Below are positions 34,542 to 47,918 of a stretch of 64,000 nt of DNA, piece after piece (positions within the stretch are counted from its first letter, which is position 1; the number at the start of each line of letters is the position of its first letter). The stretch is taken from positions 19,005,934-19,069,933 of the forward strand of contig NC_045138.2 in assembly GCF_008831285.2 (NCBI RefSeq). Direction: 5' to 3'. The notes below the pieces were generated by a model. The model ran no database searches, was not told the DNA's origin, and saw only the letters and a list, made by a program, of their open reading frames with translations. This stretch comes from Nymphaea colorata (taxonomy: Eukaryota > Streptophyta > Magnoliopsida > Nymphaeales > Nymphaeaceae). Position numbers and translations under genes: made by a program.

Positions 34542-37500
34542 GCAGATTCAACTCCGTCTCTCTCGATTCACGCGCTAAACACCAGAAACACAAAATCTTC
34601 CGGTAATTTCTCAGATCCGAGCTGAGAATGCTCCGATAAACGTCGATGCAGAAGAAAAATCAACTCTACACCGCTTTCCACAAAGAAACGCCGCGAGATC
34701 GGGAAATCCCCCAAAAATCCGCCGGAGTTTCGTACAGCGTGCAAGGAAGTGAAGGTTCACGAGATATCGTCGCTATTCCGCAAGGAAGAAGTCGTTACTT
34801 CAGACGGATTTCGCTTCTACTTGGCGCGGAAGCTCCGTCCCAGGAAGAGAGACAGAGAGAGAGAGATGAGGATGGGAGAGAAGGGGGGGGGAGGAAAAAG
34901 GAAAAATGAAGAGACGAAGCAGCACCAGATTCACGCGGACGTGAAGGGAGCCAAAAAACTGAATTTAAATATGGAAGGGAACACTATCGGAGCTGCCACC
35001 CTTCAAAGAATCAAAAATTGTGGGCCCGCACCGCAATTATGGTTCTTCGCTCCTCCCACTCCCCCACCTTCTCTTCGTAAATTACCGAATCACCCTTGTC
35101 GCTCAATATGAATGCTGGTTGCCATTATTTTCTAATATGACGAAAATGCCCTCTCTGTGGAAGTAATCATCCTCGCTTCGACCCAAGCAACGGAAACGTG
35201 CTGACCTCAAAAGCGAATTATTTATCTATTATTTGTCATCCTTGACAAAATCTTCTGTTCATCCCATACTATATTGCTTCTTGGATAAAACTTTAAAAAT
35301 TATTGTAAAAATTATAAATTATTTGTTAATCATGAACTATTGTTAATACAAAAATAATCTTACCCATCCGACAGTATTAAGCAGCTCACAAATTCATTTA
35401 CCAATTAAATATCTTCTCTTTTAGTTACAAATATGGTGTTAAAAGTTGTGTAGTCCGTAAACTTGATCTTATCAAAAATAAGATTGTCTTTTGGTAAGAT
35501 TAGGCACGAGCGCGACTCACTTTTGCTGTTTTTTTGTAAAACTAGCATAATTTTTATCAATTCAGATCATTTCTTAGGTCCCGTTTGATGGCATAATAAA
35601 ATTTAAAACATTAAGTTTATCATGAAAAAAGTCGACACTAAAAAGTTTGATCCTTCGAGAAACTACTTTTTTTCAAGATAAAATTACGTTGATCCGTCTA
35701 ATTTGACTGTATAATTGTTTTTGTGTTTGATTTGAAAATAAAAAGTCAGGGGATTAAGAGAATCTAAGAACCTAAGTAATGATGAGTGACTTTCATTAAA
35801 AAATCACCATTGATAAACAAGTAGTAAGACAAGGTTGTCAATGTATGAAGTTAAAATAGAAAGAATTGCCAAGAAGCACCTAATGTTTAGAAAAATAATA
35901 AATGACCCTTAAAAGTAATGAATAAGCACTCAACTTTTGAGGACAGTTTTCAAATCGTCACCCATGAGTAGTTAATATTTTTACATGAAATCATGACGGA
36001 CTACTCCTTTTTGGACAAAGTAAATACATTTTTTCATTTAAAGGATGCATGTTTTGTCATTCCACATCAAGAATTATCTATTCTTCTTTCAATACAAGTC
36101 TCTTTGAAATTTTCTTTCTAAAGTTGAGAACATGAGGCACCTTTTCATAATTTTGTCGCTAAAATGCTTTAGATTAGTCCCAACTACGTTTCATATTATT
36201 TTTTTCCTAGTTGGGGGCACACCTCATTATCGATGACATTATTCAATCCACATCACATCCATCGATAGTGGTTGATAAAGATTTGTGAGTCAAGTTCAAC
36301 TCCACTTGTATTAATCTAACCAAACAAGGTTTCCTTCTTTCTTTCTTTTTCTTATTTTGCTTACTTGATATTGAAAATTGACTGACATGTAGTCTGCAAC
36401 GACAAGACCATTGAGGCATCCGCGACAGGTCAATATTGAACCAAGTTCTTTAATTGGACCCCCTTGATCTTTCTTTTCTCATCAGTTATTGTAATAGGAG
36501 GCAAAAAAAATTAATGTAATCGAGAATATTTGAGGCGTTTATCAACTTTAATTTCCACAAGTATTTTGAGTAGTAACTTTTGTAGGAATTGAACATTTAA
36601 GTTAAATTTGAGAAAAGTAAAAAACCATAGTTGTTATTACTGATACCGACCTAGTTTAAGACCTCAAAAGCAAGAAAATGAGGAGATTTCGAGACTTTTT
36701 CTAGTGGTAGGATTAATACTTTTCGTGCAAATGGTAAAAAACCTTCCTATTTAACAAGGAGGTTTTGAATGTGTCTTTTAAAACTAAATAAAAAATTAAT
36801 TTTTACAAAAAAAGTTTTTTTTTAAAAAAAAACCTCCCTAATTTTAGCTTGTTCAGTCGTTCATGAAATTATATGAAATTATAGAATGAAAATTCAAGTT
36901 CAAACTTCAAAAACCTTGGGCATTGGGATGTCAAAGAATTTCAAACGAAGAGCGTCCTTTTCGTCCTTGATGGGAAGAGGGGAGGACTTCTTTGTCATTT
37001 ACAGGAAAAAGGCTTGGAGTTAATGATGTCCGCTTTTCCCAATGGTGCAGTTCGCTTTTCAAAAAGTGGAAATGCGAACCAGCGCAAGAGAAGAGATGCC
37101 GTTCATATCATTTGTCCTTTCCGTCTAGGGCTACTTTGGTCATTTCGCTGCTGTTGTGACCTCCATCGGCTTGTTTCGTATGGATAGGTTTGATGGGGCA
37201 GCGGCGTAGCTTTCGCGTAAGATCGAGGATAAAATAGTAATCTTAGCGTGAAGGGGATTCAACCAACTTGTTAAATCCACATAATTTTCTTGAAACAGTC
37301 TGACCCAGAAGAGGGCAGCGCGGCTCTAAAATATCAGGTGGGCCCCTTCATCGGACTCGACACGTGACGGTGAGGCTTGGTGCTGAAGTGGCGGTCGTCG
37401 CGGAGACCGACCGGCTACTGCCGGTTGCTCCCGTGGAAGTTCGGTTGTGCGTAAGTCTCATGCCTAAATGACAAAGCTACCCTCGCCCTAATCAAACATA

Positions 37501-39449
37501 TTGCCGCAGGAAAATGATTACTCAAGCGAATGGAGCTTTCTAGTGACCGGGTCTGGGTCTCGATACCCAATTGGATATTGGATCTGGGTTGACACCGTCA
37601 AGGTCCCCTTACCTACCAAAATCTAACGCGTGTCACAACGTCTCCAGGTCCTTTGTTAGGCTGACGAGTTTGGCTTAGACTTGCAAAAAGGCGTCCGGCC
37701 AAATCCATTTGTGAAACATGCTTTTTTTTTTTTTTAGAAAACGTTTCTGATCTAAATTTAAGGTATGCCAAAATTCAGTTTTAAATATTAATTGATTGTT
37801 ATTTTATCTTTAAATTTAATTATTTGATTTTAAATAATCTTATTTAGAAACGTTAGCATATTTGATTTGAATCATATTCAGTTGAATCGAGAAATAAGAT
37901 TTAAGATTTGACATTCGATCACATTTAGATTCTACGATTTGAATGAAATTTATTGTTAGGAAAATATGTTTTTACAATTTAGTTCAAATTTTAGATTCGG
38001 ATTCAATTTAGATATGACTTTTTTTTATTCGTATTTAAATTAAATTTTAAATAAAAATATATAAATGTATGAACAATATAAAATTAAAAGTATATTCGAT
38101 CTAAATCGAATTCGTTGACGTCCCTAAATCTTATTCTAATCTTCTTACATCTTTAATGATGAGATATGCTATCATATAAAAAATTTTATATTAACAATGT
38201 TGGAAGAAAAAGCAAGCATCTCAAAAAAGGGGACGGGAAGAAGGAGGCAAAGCTCCATTAAGTGTCCCGGTCCTTAAAAAAGGTTATTTTATCGTAACAT
38301 GTATGGAACGTAACCATGTTTAATTCACAAGTTGACACGTCGTAAAATTCACATCTGCAATATAAGCATTAAATGCCTTTTTCTTGCACCAGTGAAAAAA
38401 AAAAGATTTTAAGAAAACGATGTAAATGAATGGGATTTTTTGGATTGGCTAAATTACCACATTGGATCGAAACCATTTTGAACTTTATACGTGGATTTAA
38501 GAAAGCGATGTAAATAAATTGGATTTGGATTAGTCAAAGTACCACCTTGGATCTAATCCATTTTGAATGGGAAGACTAGAGCGTAGGGCTGGGCTGGTAA
38601 GGCCACTCACATTCAAAGGAGTTTAGGTTTAAATATTGTGGTCGCTGCGATGTATTACTACTTTAGATTTGACACCAGAATTGATTTGATGAATATATGA
38701 GAAATCTACATAAGTTCGGAAACAAGCCAAAACCTTGAACTAAAGTTCTAATCAGTTCTAGATTTATTTTAGATATCATGTCCAATCGTGATGGGTTTAA
38801 TGTTGGGCATCTGAAATTGAACCGGTATACCCAAATCCAACTCCGGATCCAAATAAAGATCCACATGGGAACCAAATTGAACCTGTATTTACATTGGGAG
38901 ACGTGCACGGGTGGAGCGAGACGCGTTGCCGTAGAAGTTCTCTCTCAAGGCAATAATTCACCCATGTGCACGTCCTTTTCCAGTTAAATGGGTGCGGATA
39001 TGGATTTTTAAGTCTCAACCTTCCGGTTCCTGATTTTGACCCGATTCAGGTCTCGAAATGTGGTTTGGACCACGACTTTCTGAGCCCCAGTAGCTTCAAA
39101 AGAATCGCCTCAGTAACTTTATCGGAACTTGCTTCTTGGAAAATCCGATTTTCTTATGTTTAACTTTGGAAAAGCATAGTTAAGGGATCTCACCCCAGGT
39201 TTCAAGTCACCATACATTTGATTTTGCTTTGTTAATGTATTCATTAAAGTGCATCCTTACATCATGAACTTGTTGAAATAAGTGGCAATATAAATATATT
39301 AGTATGCTTATATTTTCTTCAAAATATTCTTTAACAAGCATTTTAGAGGTATGGCTTTTTGTCCCTTACCAAAGTGGTCCAAGATCTACAAATCTTGGTG
39401 TTTTCCTCATCTAACTCTCTTGAATGTGTTTCATTTTAAAAGTTCTTTC

Positions 39450-39588
<139 letters not shown>

Positions 39589-41274
39589 GAGAAAAAGAGA
39601 AAAAATTTGTGAAAAGTAGCTTTTACTTGTGGGGAGCATATTGTTAAAGTTATGTTTGGATGGAGGAAGAGGAAGGGAATGGGGGTTATTCCTGTGTTTG
39701 GTTGGTTAATTAAGGAGCGAAAGAAAGATTTACGTATAAGTATAAAAACAAAATTATTTATCTTACGTAGAAATTTTGAAAAATGATATTTCGGCCTTTT
39801 AAGAATTTAAAAACTATAATTAGGTTTTTCTTATGAAAAAATTTTGGTAGGATGTCATCCTGCTCACTCAAAACCACCAACCAAGAACTGAATTTTCCGA
39901 TAAAGTGTTGAAATAGGTCATGCTAATGATAATAAGTGGTTTCTCTTTTCATTAGAAAAGATTGCTGCCTTTAAACACAAGAACCATTGTTTGGTGGAAC
40001 GATGACCTTGCACTTCTCAATGTCCATAAGAAAAGATGAGTTCGAATCGCACACGCACTTGTTAAAAAGGAGATAAAGTTAGGACCATATTTTATCCGCC
40101 CTTTTGTTGAATATGGCAGACCGGTTTGATTCTGTGGCCGATTTAAGAACATCATGTTGTTAATTATTAAATGTATTTTTACATGTTTTCAAAAGTTTTA
40201 CTAACAAAATTAATTTTATTGTAAGTATCGCCGGTTCACTAGCAATTCATCTTAATCGTCGAATCGTTCGGTGACCCTTAAACCATATAAATATTGTTTT
40301 CCAAAAAGAAGTTTCACCTCAGAAATTTTTAAGCCCATCAAATCAAATGCTTCTTTAAAAATGAAAGCAGAGACCAAGTTTTCTTCGTTTATCCTATGCT
40401 ATTTTTTGCAAAACTTGTTTCGTTTCCATGCTACTTTTGCTTGGTGTGCGTGGGGAATCTCATTCTTTTCTTCAAAACCAACTTCACCGACCAAGCTTTT
40501 TTCTTTTTTTTGGTTTTTCCCTTTTGGATCTCCAAGATTCCTCCCTTTCTCCTCTTACCAATTTTTTCCTTATAATGTAATTGCCTATAAAGACGGGGTT
40601 GGTGCAACTGTTGGGGTGAAGGTTAGTGGGCGGCTGGTATCCCTTTTAAATTCTCAGTATGTTAAGTTTTTGTGCTGCAAATGGGGGCCACCAATATGCA
40701 AGTTAAATCACGACAGGGGTGGCACCTAGATGCATCGAAAGTAAACCCTTGAACAAGACATCTTCGGCTCTTTTCTGCACAATAGGATGAAATGTTCATT
40801 CTGCTCACTAAAAATATGATAAATATCGTATTGGTGAATTGGTAGCTAAAACTAGAAAGTTTGGGTCAACAAACTTAAGGGTGAGAAGGTGTGCGTTCCA
40901 AAGTGGTTACTCTTTGACATTAAACAACTTGTTTTTCACTACCTCTATTCTTAGGTAGTAGGTTGGTATTTTGCCATCTAAACTCCAAAAAAAAAAGAAC
41001 TTCTTAAAGATGGTAGTTACCTTCATGAGATACACAAGTTTATGGTAATAGCAAATAGAATAAAAATGCTTAGTCATAAATGATCAAGGATGGGTCGCAT
41101 AGATATGAGGTACATGTTTTTGTTGATGTGAGAAAAGATTCAAGGTAAAATTTAGGTTAGGCTTAAAGTTCATACTTTAAATCCTTATTTTAGCTATTTA
41201 CATTGCCAAAATGTTTTGACTTTAGTTCGGAAGGAGAGAGTCGGACCTTAAATCCATAGGTCAGGTTCATATTT

Positions 41275-41520
41275 AAAGTGTTTTTTTGTTGAAAATAACC
41301 TTACAATATGATCTTAAAGATAAGTTGATGCAACATGTATATTAAGTTGATCACTTTTGGAGTTTTAATAGTGTTTTTATAATAAGAAAAAAGGAATGAC
41401 TTTCATAGCATCAATATTTTGATAACTGAAAAAAAAAACAACATTTTTCATAAAAACAACTTGATTTCTGAATCATTTTTTAATATCAAAATAGCTTTAT
41501 AAATATATTAAGAACCATCA
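41275..41520 (+). repeat. Dispersed AT-rich repeat, copy 2
   Basis: It is collinear with 5515-5870 and 62390-62660: CAATATGATCTTAAAGATAA, TTAAGTTGATCA, GTGTTTTTATAATAAG, TTTTTCATAAAAACAACTTG and ATCAAAATAGCTTTATAAAT. No termini are recognised. Confidence 0.65.
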
Positions 41521-41750
41521 AAACACGATCGCCCGATGCATTGCATTAGGTGGAACAGCTCAATGCATTGCATCAAACATTATGCTCTGAGAGAATTTCT
41601 CCATACAAATTCTGATGAAATATTTACTTTTACCTTGTTAAAGTAAGCAATTAGATCTAAACTTCTTCGTGGGTTCCAACTAAATGGTTTCAAATACAAA
41701 TCAGTAATCAAATATCCGATCCATAAGAAAATGAATGGAGCTTTGGTTGG

Positions 41751-41883
41751 CACGTGACATTTGCAAAGGATACAACACGAGAGAGGCAACCAAAAGGAAG
41801 CAATATTATCGACCTTCCATCCATGAAATGGATGGCGAAGATCTTAGATGCTTTTAAGAACGTAATTTGGCTCATATCACGTG
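41751..41883. promoter_or_regulatory. Two G-boxes upstream of the membrane-protein gene
   Basis: CACGTG occurs at 41751-41756 and again at 41878-41883, roughly 350-480 bp upstream of the start codon at 42230. CACGTG is the core site for plant bHLH and bZIP factors. Whether these sites act is unknown. Confidence 0.4.
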
Positions 41884-42170
41884 ATTCGCCCACCGTTAAA
41901 AGGATATGGTGGGCCACCGCCGTCACCAATAAATCGCTCCTTTTCTGACGATATATTTACCGTGACCGTGATATTGCCGCTTAAACCAAATATCGTGATT
42001 TTATCGCCTCGTTGCGCGGGCATATTATATAGTCCACTATCAGACGCTTCGGTTTTTATCAAACTATCGGACGAGACATAAAAATTTGTACTTTATAATC
42101 GGCTCCCGTTATTTTCACATTTTTACTCTTCGTTGTCCTTTTCCACCATCGCTGTTGCGCACCGGTTTCT

Positions 42171-42194
42171 TTCTCTCTCTCTCTCTCTCTCTCT
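42171..42194 (+). repeat. (CT)n tract in the leader of the membrane-protein gene
   Basis: About 24 bp of TC repeat, 36 nt before the start codon. No ATG lies between it and the start. Confidence 0.85.
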
Positions 42195-42229
42195 GGGGTT
42201 CTGGTTAGACTGGTTTGGTCGTGCGAAGT

Positions 42230-45200
42230 ATGGGGGATACACTGGTGGAGCTCGAGCAGATCCTCAGATCAAGCAAGGTTCTAGTTCCACTCTTTCTTTC
42301 TTATTTCTTGGCTAACTTTACTGCTTTCTTTGGGCAAAATTTCAGTTACCATTTCCGATCATCTTAGGAATAGTTCTCCTACGGAAACCCTACGGCTTCC
42401 TGCGATTCGGATTACATTTTGAAGAATATGTTGTACGAAGTAATAGCTAGTCTTTCTTCGTCACAGTTGCTGCAACATTGCAACGGGTAATTGGCTCTTC
42501 CGGGCTCTCCGATTGTTTATATCCGCTACTTGCTTAAGATTGGGGTTGAAACTTATCGATCCTTTCGAAATGCTCGGGGTGGTTAGTTTGCTTGTTCTTT
42601 GTCGAGCCAATGGTTGAAGCTTTTGAAGTTCAGATGATCTTGTTGTAAAGGGGAGAAGTAGCCTTTTGAGAAAACATTCGTGCGGAAGGTTATCTTTTAA
42701 GGAGATTGGCATGTTGATGGCGTGGTTGATAATTCGATAACGGTGTTTTTGTTGTTTCACGAAGATGAGAGGGAGGAGAAGAAGAGCTTAGAGTTTGATG
42801 ATTTCATGCTTTCTGCGCCACCATTGTTGTATTTGGTAGTATTATCAGATTCTTCTGTTGTATTTTCTTACAAAATAGGTCCTCTGTTTCATTTTTAGTT
42901 GGTAGTCATCTAGACGCGACTGCCGGTGGAAGAGGTAGAAGTAATGGACTCTTGGGTTGTGTAGTATAGTAGATGAAATCAACAGTTTGGTGCCTTGCAT
43001 TAGGTTTTCGGTGAATGTTTTTGTACGTCGTTGAATACTAACACGGTATATCTTCAACAATCTGCATGGACTTGCATTGTGACTGGTGTTACTGTCGTAT
43101 TTCTAGGAGAAATTAACACAAGATGAGGAGCATGTGCTTCGAAGTTGCAAGGCAAGGGCAGTGAGGGACTTCACATTTAGTGCCTGTCTTGTTTCTGGTA
43201 TCACCTGGACAGGTGATTGAAAATATGATCGGTTTATTTACTTATTTACTTAAAATGTTCCATGTTATGGTGGATTAGATCACGTAATGTAATTCAAACT
43301 CTCTGTGTGTGTCAGCGCACCATGCCCACTTACGTCTTGGTTTTGTACCAGATTCTTTTCATAGTATTCCTTGAGTTAATGCAATTTTTCTCTGCGTGTT
43401 TTAAAGATGTGTTGTTTTGATTTGGCAGCAACGAGGAGGCTTGCCTATGCGCATCGCTTTAATCTATCTGGAGGTAATTGGCTAACTTTTTGCTTGTTTT
43501 ACTCCAGTAATGTTATATTGGGTGGATAGTTGCAATTTTTATTGGCTTCAATTTTTTTGAAGACAAAACTTCCAATGGTAGTGCTTGCCTCATCATTTTT
43601 TTATAACCTATCATCCTGTCACAAAAATGAAAATCTTTCCTCAATTGCTGTCATGGCAAGATAACACTTATTCCACTGAGATCCAAATTTTCTTATGGTT
43701 GCAACTGGTTAATGTTTTCGGGAATTCTTGTTACTGACAGCAAAAGGAAACAGAATAACCATAGGGTGAACAATGGAAAAGGAACAATGCATCAGTTTCT
43801 CATGTTTCACAGCCTGCATCAGATCCATCATTTGGAGTTACTATTGCATTTGTTTGAAGCTTCATATTAGTTCCTTCAGTTCTTTTAATGAAAATTTTCA
43901 GTTGACTTAGTTCATCATGATGCAGTAGAACGTAGGTCTTTTTTGGATCTCCCATGTTGTCAGCACTCACATTCTTTGTCATGTTTTTTTTTATGGTTTT
44001 TTTGCTCCTATGTCATCAGGTATGCGAACATACATGCAACTTTTCCATTAGATGCCTAGAAATCGCTTATATAGAAACAGATGCTAACGTTCAAAGCTTT
44101 TTTTTCCCTTCTTTCTTCCCTTGTGTTTGATCTTGTTCAATGCAGTTTATCTTTCCTTTCTTTTTTCAAGTATATAAATGTAGCTTCACATTCTCAAGAG
44201 CATATACACTCATAAATTTGTGTATGCGTATAGGTAATGCACTGTGCAAACATGTAAATTTGAAGCTTAAAAGCAAAGAAACACCGGACAGTTCTCTATG
44301 CAATTACCATGGAATTCAGTGTACGCAAGTCCAGGGTGCAAACGGTAACGCTGCACCAACAGGCTTTTGCCATTTCAATTAGGTTAGGGTCCTAGGGATT
44401 ATTCCGACCTGCATATTACATGTCAAACAACTCGTAATGTTTTTATTAGCAGGATTGTGGAAGAGCAATGTTCTTCCCTGTGATGAGAAACAGGCAAAAG
44501 ATGCTTCCACTTGAATCATGAATTTAGTCATCGTACTAAGTGTGAATGAGCATAGATGCAATCAACATTTTGTCAGCATGGTCAAGTTTTGGTGCATTTT
44601 GCTTGGCACCTGCATAGCTCATAGAACTATGAGGATCAAATGCACCCTGCTCTGAGTGCAGAGTGCTCTCACCCTGCAAATTGGATGTCGTTGAAAATTT
44701 GAACGTAGAAAAATAATACTTTTTTCAATCTTCTCCTTAGTAGCAGAAAATCAGCCATTGGTAGCAGCAGAAAACCAACTGCACAAGCCTAATTCTGTTT
44801 GAAACATTAATGAGCCATAGCCAGTGTATCGTCAGAAAATTATGTGACACTAACCATGTTTAGCAGGTTTAACTGAACCGAAGGAATGTCATAATCATTT
44901 TTTCTCAATCCAATAGAAAGTGATGACCGTCATCCTAGTTCGATAGATACTGTTTATGTTGCTTAGCTATATCGGCTAAGCTAAAACATTTTTCTGATTC
45001 CAGCATAAAATGATCGTCATCATGTAATTTGGACAGATATTGTGTTGCTGTAGAGTGTAGTTATTAAACTGGATGAACTAGGTGTAGCTTAGAGGCAGTG
45101 GACTTCGTCTGAGCGGATCCTGATCTCATTCATCTTGTCTTGTTTATTAGGACACTGATCGACCTACATCCTAATCATAAGAGGTGTCTATGTTGAAAAT

Positions 45201-46547
45201 TTAGTGCTTGCAGCTGAATAGGCATCAAGAGCACCATGAACATGTGAGACAAAGTTCTTGAACATATCAAAATCACCAAAAGACCCTTGCTCATCTTTGG
45301 CTTTTCTAAATCTTCTCTCTACGTTAACTCTTAGTTTTTTTATCTGCTCTTGCTGGTCTCTAAGCTTCAAATTTGAAAGGATTGCCCGAGCACAATTTCC
45401 ATTTTTTTTCTTTTTCTTATTTGTGTAAGTGCATAAGGAGAGGGAGAGGGAGAGCTTAAAGATGATGTTCACTAATGTCCATGATTTTCATGTTTCTGGG
45501 TTGTTCAGTCACTGTCAGTGTCGTTGCTCTCATGCCTAGCAAACAGCTAAACGTTCGCCATATTACTGTAGGTGCTGCTATTCTTTTTGGCATGTGGAGA
45601 TTTGATAGGTCCCTTAATTCATGCCTAGATCAAATTCTTGCCTTAGAGGGAAGTCGCATGCAGCGAGAGCTTGCGAAGCTGTATATCATCTCTCTTTTTC
45701 AATTTTGATAAGTGTTGGGTGTGGAGATAGAGAGTGTCTTTCTGAATCGTGCCACGGTAACTTTGCTGCAGAATACTGACCAAGTATCAGGATGATCCTT
45801 GGAGAATGCAGCTTGTGAAGAAGCATTTCTATTCTGAAAGGGTATTCAATGATGCTAATCCCGAAAAGCCATTATCTAGGTGGCGTCAGCGCCACTTCTT
45901 TGGAGACACTAACACCCACAAACCTCGTGAGGATGAAGAAGGAACTTTTGAGAAAACCAACTCCAAGCATGATGACAGCAATGAACTGGAGAGCTCATCT
46001 GAGAGTTACACGCCAAAGGAGGTACCAGTAAGTACTAACTGAAAGCACTAATTAATAGATAATAACAATTTCAATCTGAAACCGCTGATAGGTTGAAATT
46101 TCGTCCATTTTTTCTAGAGAAAAAAAGAAACCTTTGAAACGTTCTCCATTTTAAGAAAAATGTTTTATACCATCTATATCTTGGAAAAGGTAGAACTTTA
46201 GAACCTAAAAATTCTGTTTCCTGAGGGGGATGTGTTGGAAAAATTACAGAGAGGTCTGCTTACCGCAATTTTTTATTTGGTTACTTCTCACCCTGCCTTT
46301 TCCCAAGTCTACAACTCGAAGAATTATATCTATGGTTCTAAATGCCAAACTGTTTGTGTAACAGAAAACGTCAGAGGATTTTGTTCCGAACCCTCTGGAC
46401 TACATTCTCGGGTTTCCAGGAACTGACAGTGGGAGCTCTGAAACTATTAGCCCTTCACCAAAAAGGCGCAATCGTGCTCACAGAAGACTTCACCGAAAAA
46501 ATCATATTCCCCACAATGTGTCGTTGAAAGCTGAACTTGTAGAATAA
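42230..46547 (+). CDS. Six-exon gene for an uncharacterised membrane protein (243 aa)
   Basis: Coding exons: 42230-42277, 43107-43197, 43429-43473, 45572-45680, 45772-46027, 46365-46547. All junctions are GT...AG and the phases close to 732 nt. The protein starts MGDTLVELEQILRSSKEKLTQDEE. It has two short hydrophobic stretches (about 39-54 and 59-72) around ATRRLAYAHRFNLSGG, then CLDQILALEGSRMQRELAKLILTKYQDDPWRM (79-110), an acidic low-complexity region, and a strongly basic tail (KRRNRAHRRLHRKNH). I recall this layout from unnamed plant proteins. The order 'short acidic lead, Cys, two hydrophobic stretches, Cys, short helix' loosely resembles OCIA-domain proteins of mitochondria, but that is only an inference. 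The exon 1 donor (AAG/GTTCTA) is the weakest junction. Confidence 0.85.
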
Positions 46548-47015
46548 CAGTTGATTGAGGGAAATATTCACCTCCTAAAATTTTTTGTGAGGAAATTATT
46601 TGTTCGAGTTGGTTTTTAAATATTTAGTTCCTGAACTGCTGATTCCAACAGATGTTTCCACCCGCAAAATGTTGTCTCTATATCTTAATTTATCCTAAAA
46701 GGCGCATCTGATCTTGGTAGCACTACGGGACTGAGATGTGGGTAGATTTGGGCCTGAATCATGACTTGACCCCTTATTCTGATATTTTTCTGACGTTTAT
46801 CTTTAACGATTGGAATGGCTGGTTTCAATTTTGAGCCACCTCCAGGTCCTTGAGCACGCGTTTTCACCATGGAGATTTTGGCCTCCAAGTAATTCAACCA
46901 TACCGATCTAAGTTTAAGGTTAGAAATCAAGGACTGTCTACATTTTACATGTAGACTGAAGAATTCGTACGGTAGAAAGCAGCTACTATGTCATTGTTAC
47001 TGTTAATGTATAATC

Positions 47016-47021
47016 AATAAA
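47016..47021 (+). terminator. Possible polyadenylation signal of the membrane-protein gene
   Basis: AATAAA lies about 470 nt after the stop codon, in AT-rich sequence and before the convergent kinase gene. Plant poly(A) signals are loose, so this is tentative. Confidence 0.35.
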
Positions 47022-47918
47022 ACTACAACTTAAGAAACAAAGGAGCAAAAGCATGATTATGCTTGAAAATTTTTCTTTCAACGTCTTCTATTTTACACTA
47101 AAAAAATATATTAAAGAAAAACATCAATCATGATCGACTGGTTTTTAATTGAGACCACCAAATATTACCATTAGCAATACCACAAAAAAACCTCGCAACA
47201 TGATGACAATGTTGAAACTTGATCATCGTTTTCAACTTGAACGCCCTTTAAGCTTTTCCTTTTCACCATCTACACACCACCTGTAGCAGTTTCGGATGTC
47301 TCTATTGTCACCAAAAATTAAATTCTTCTTCAATACTTTCAGTAATTGGCCTGCATGCCCGACGTTGCAAGGGATAGCTATATATGTTTCCCACGCTAAA
47401 TTTCATGGTAACAAGGAAGTTGCATTGCTTTGTCTCTTGCGCTAATGCAGGAGCCAAGGGATTACTTCAAAGACTTGTCACCAAGGGATGCCAAGAGTTA
47501 AATGCCCGGTGGTCAATTAAGATAAACTTAATGGAGACATGCCGATTCGGCTTTATTACAATATTCAAAGGAAAGAAAAGAAAAAGACTGCACCTGCATC
47601 TATAGGTATCTTTTTCATCTTTTTACATTGGAAAGCAGTTGAAAAGAATCGTGTATCCAATGAGATCTGGAAAGGCTTCCAAGTTCCAAAATAGAGAAAT
47701 TACATCGGTTGATGGGGAGATGGAGTATATTTGCTATTCACCTGTAATTTCATAAACAATTTACAAATTTACTCCCCTTGACGAACACTATCCCCTGTAC
47801 AAGACCACAGTAGCATTTTGCCACTGCTGCCCCACAAGAATTCCTTGTGAACGCACACGGCCATGAGCTCACTTCTCAATCTTCACTCTACAAAATCACC
47901 TGAAACATTTTGTTTCTT

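Noticed and set aside
45188..45472. 94-codon minus-strand ORF within intron 3 of the membrane-protein gene
   Set aside because: It has coding-like stretches but no recognisable family, and it overlaps a CT-rich tract. Not supported as a nested gene.
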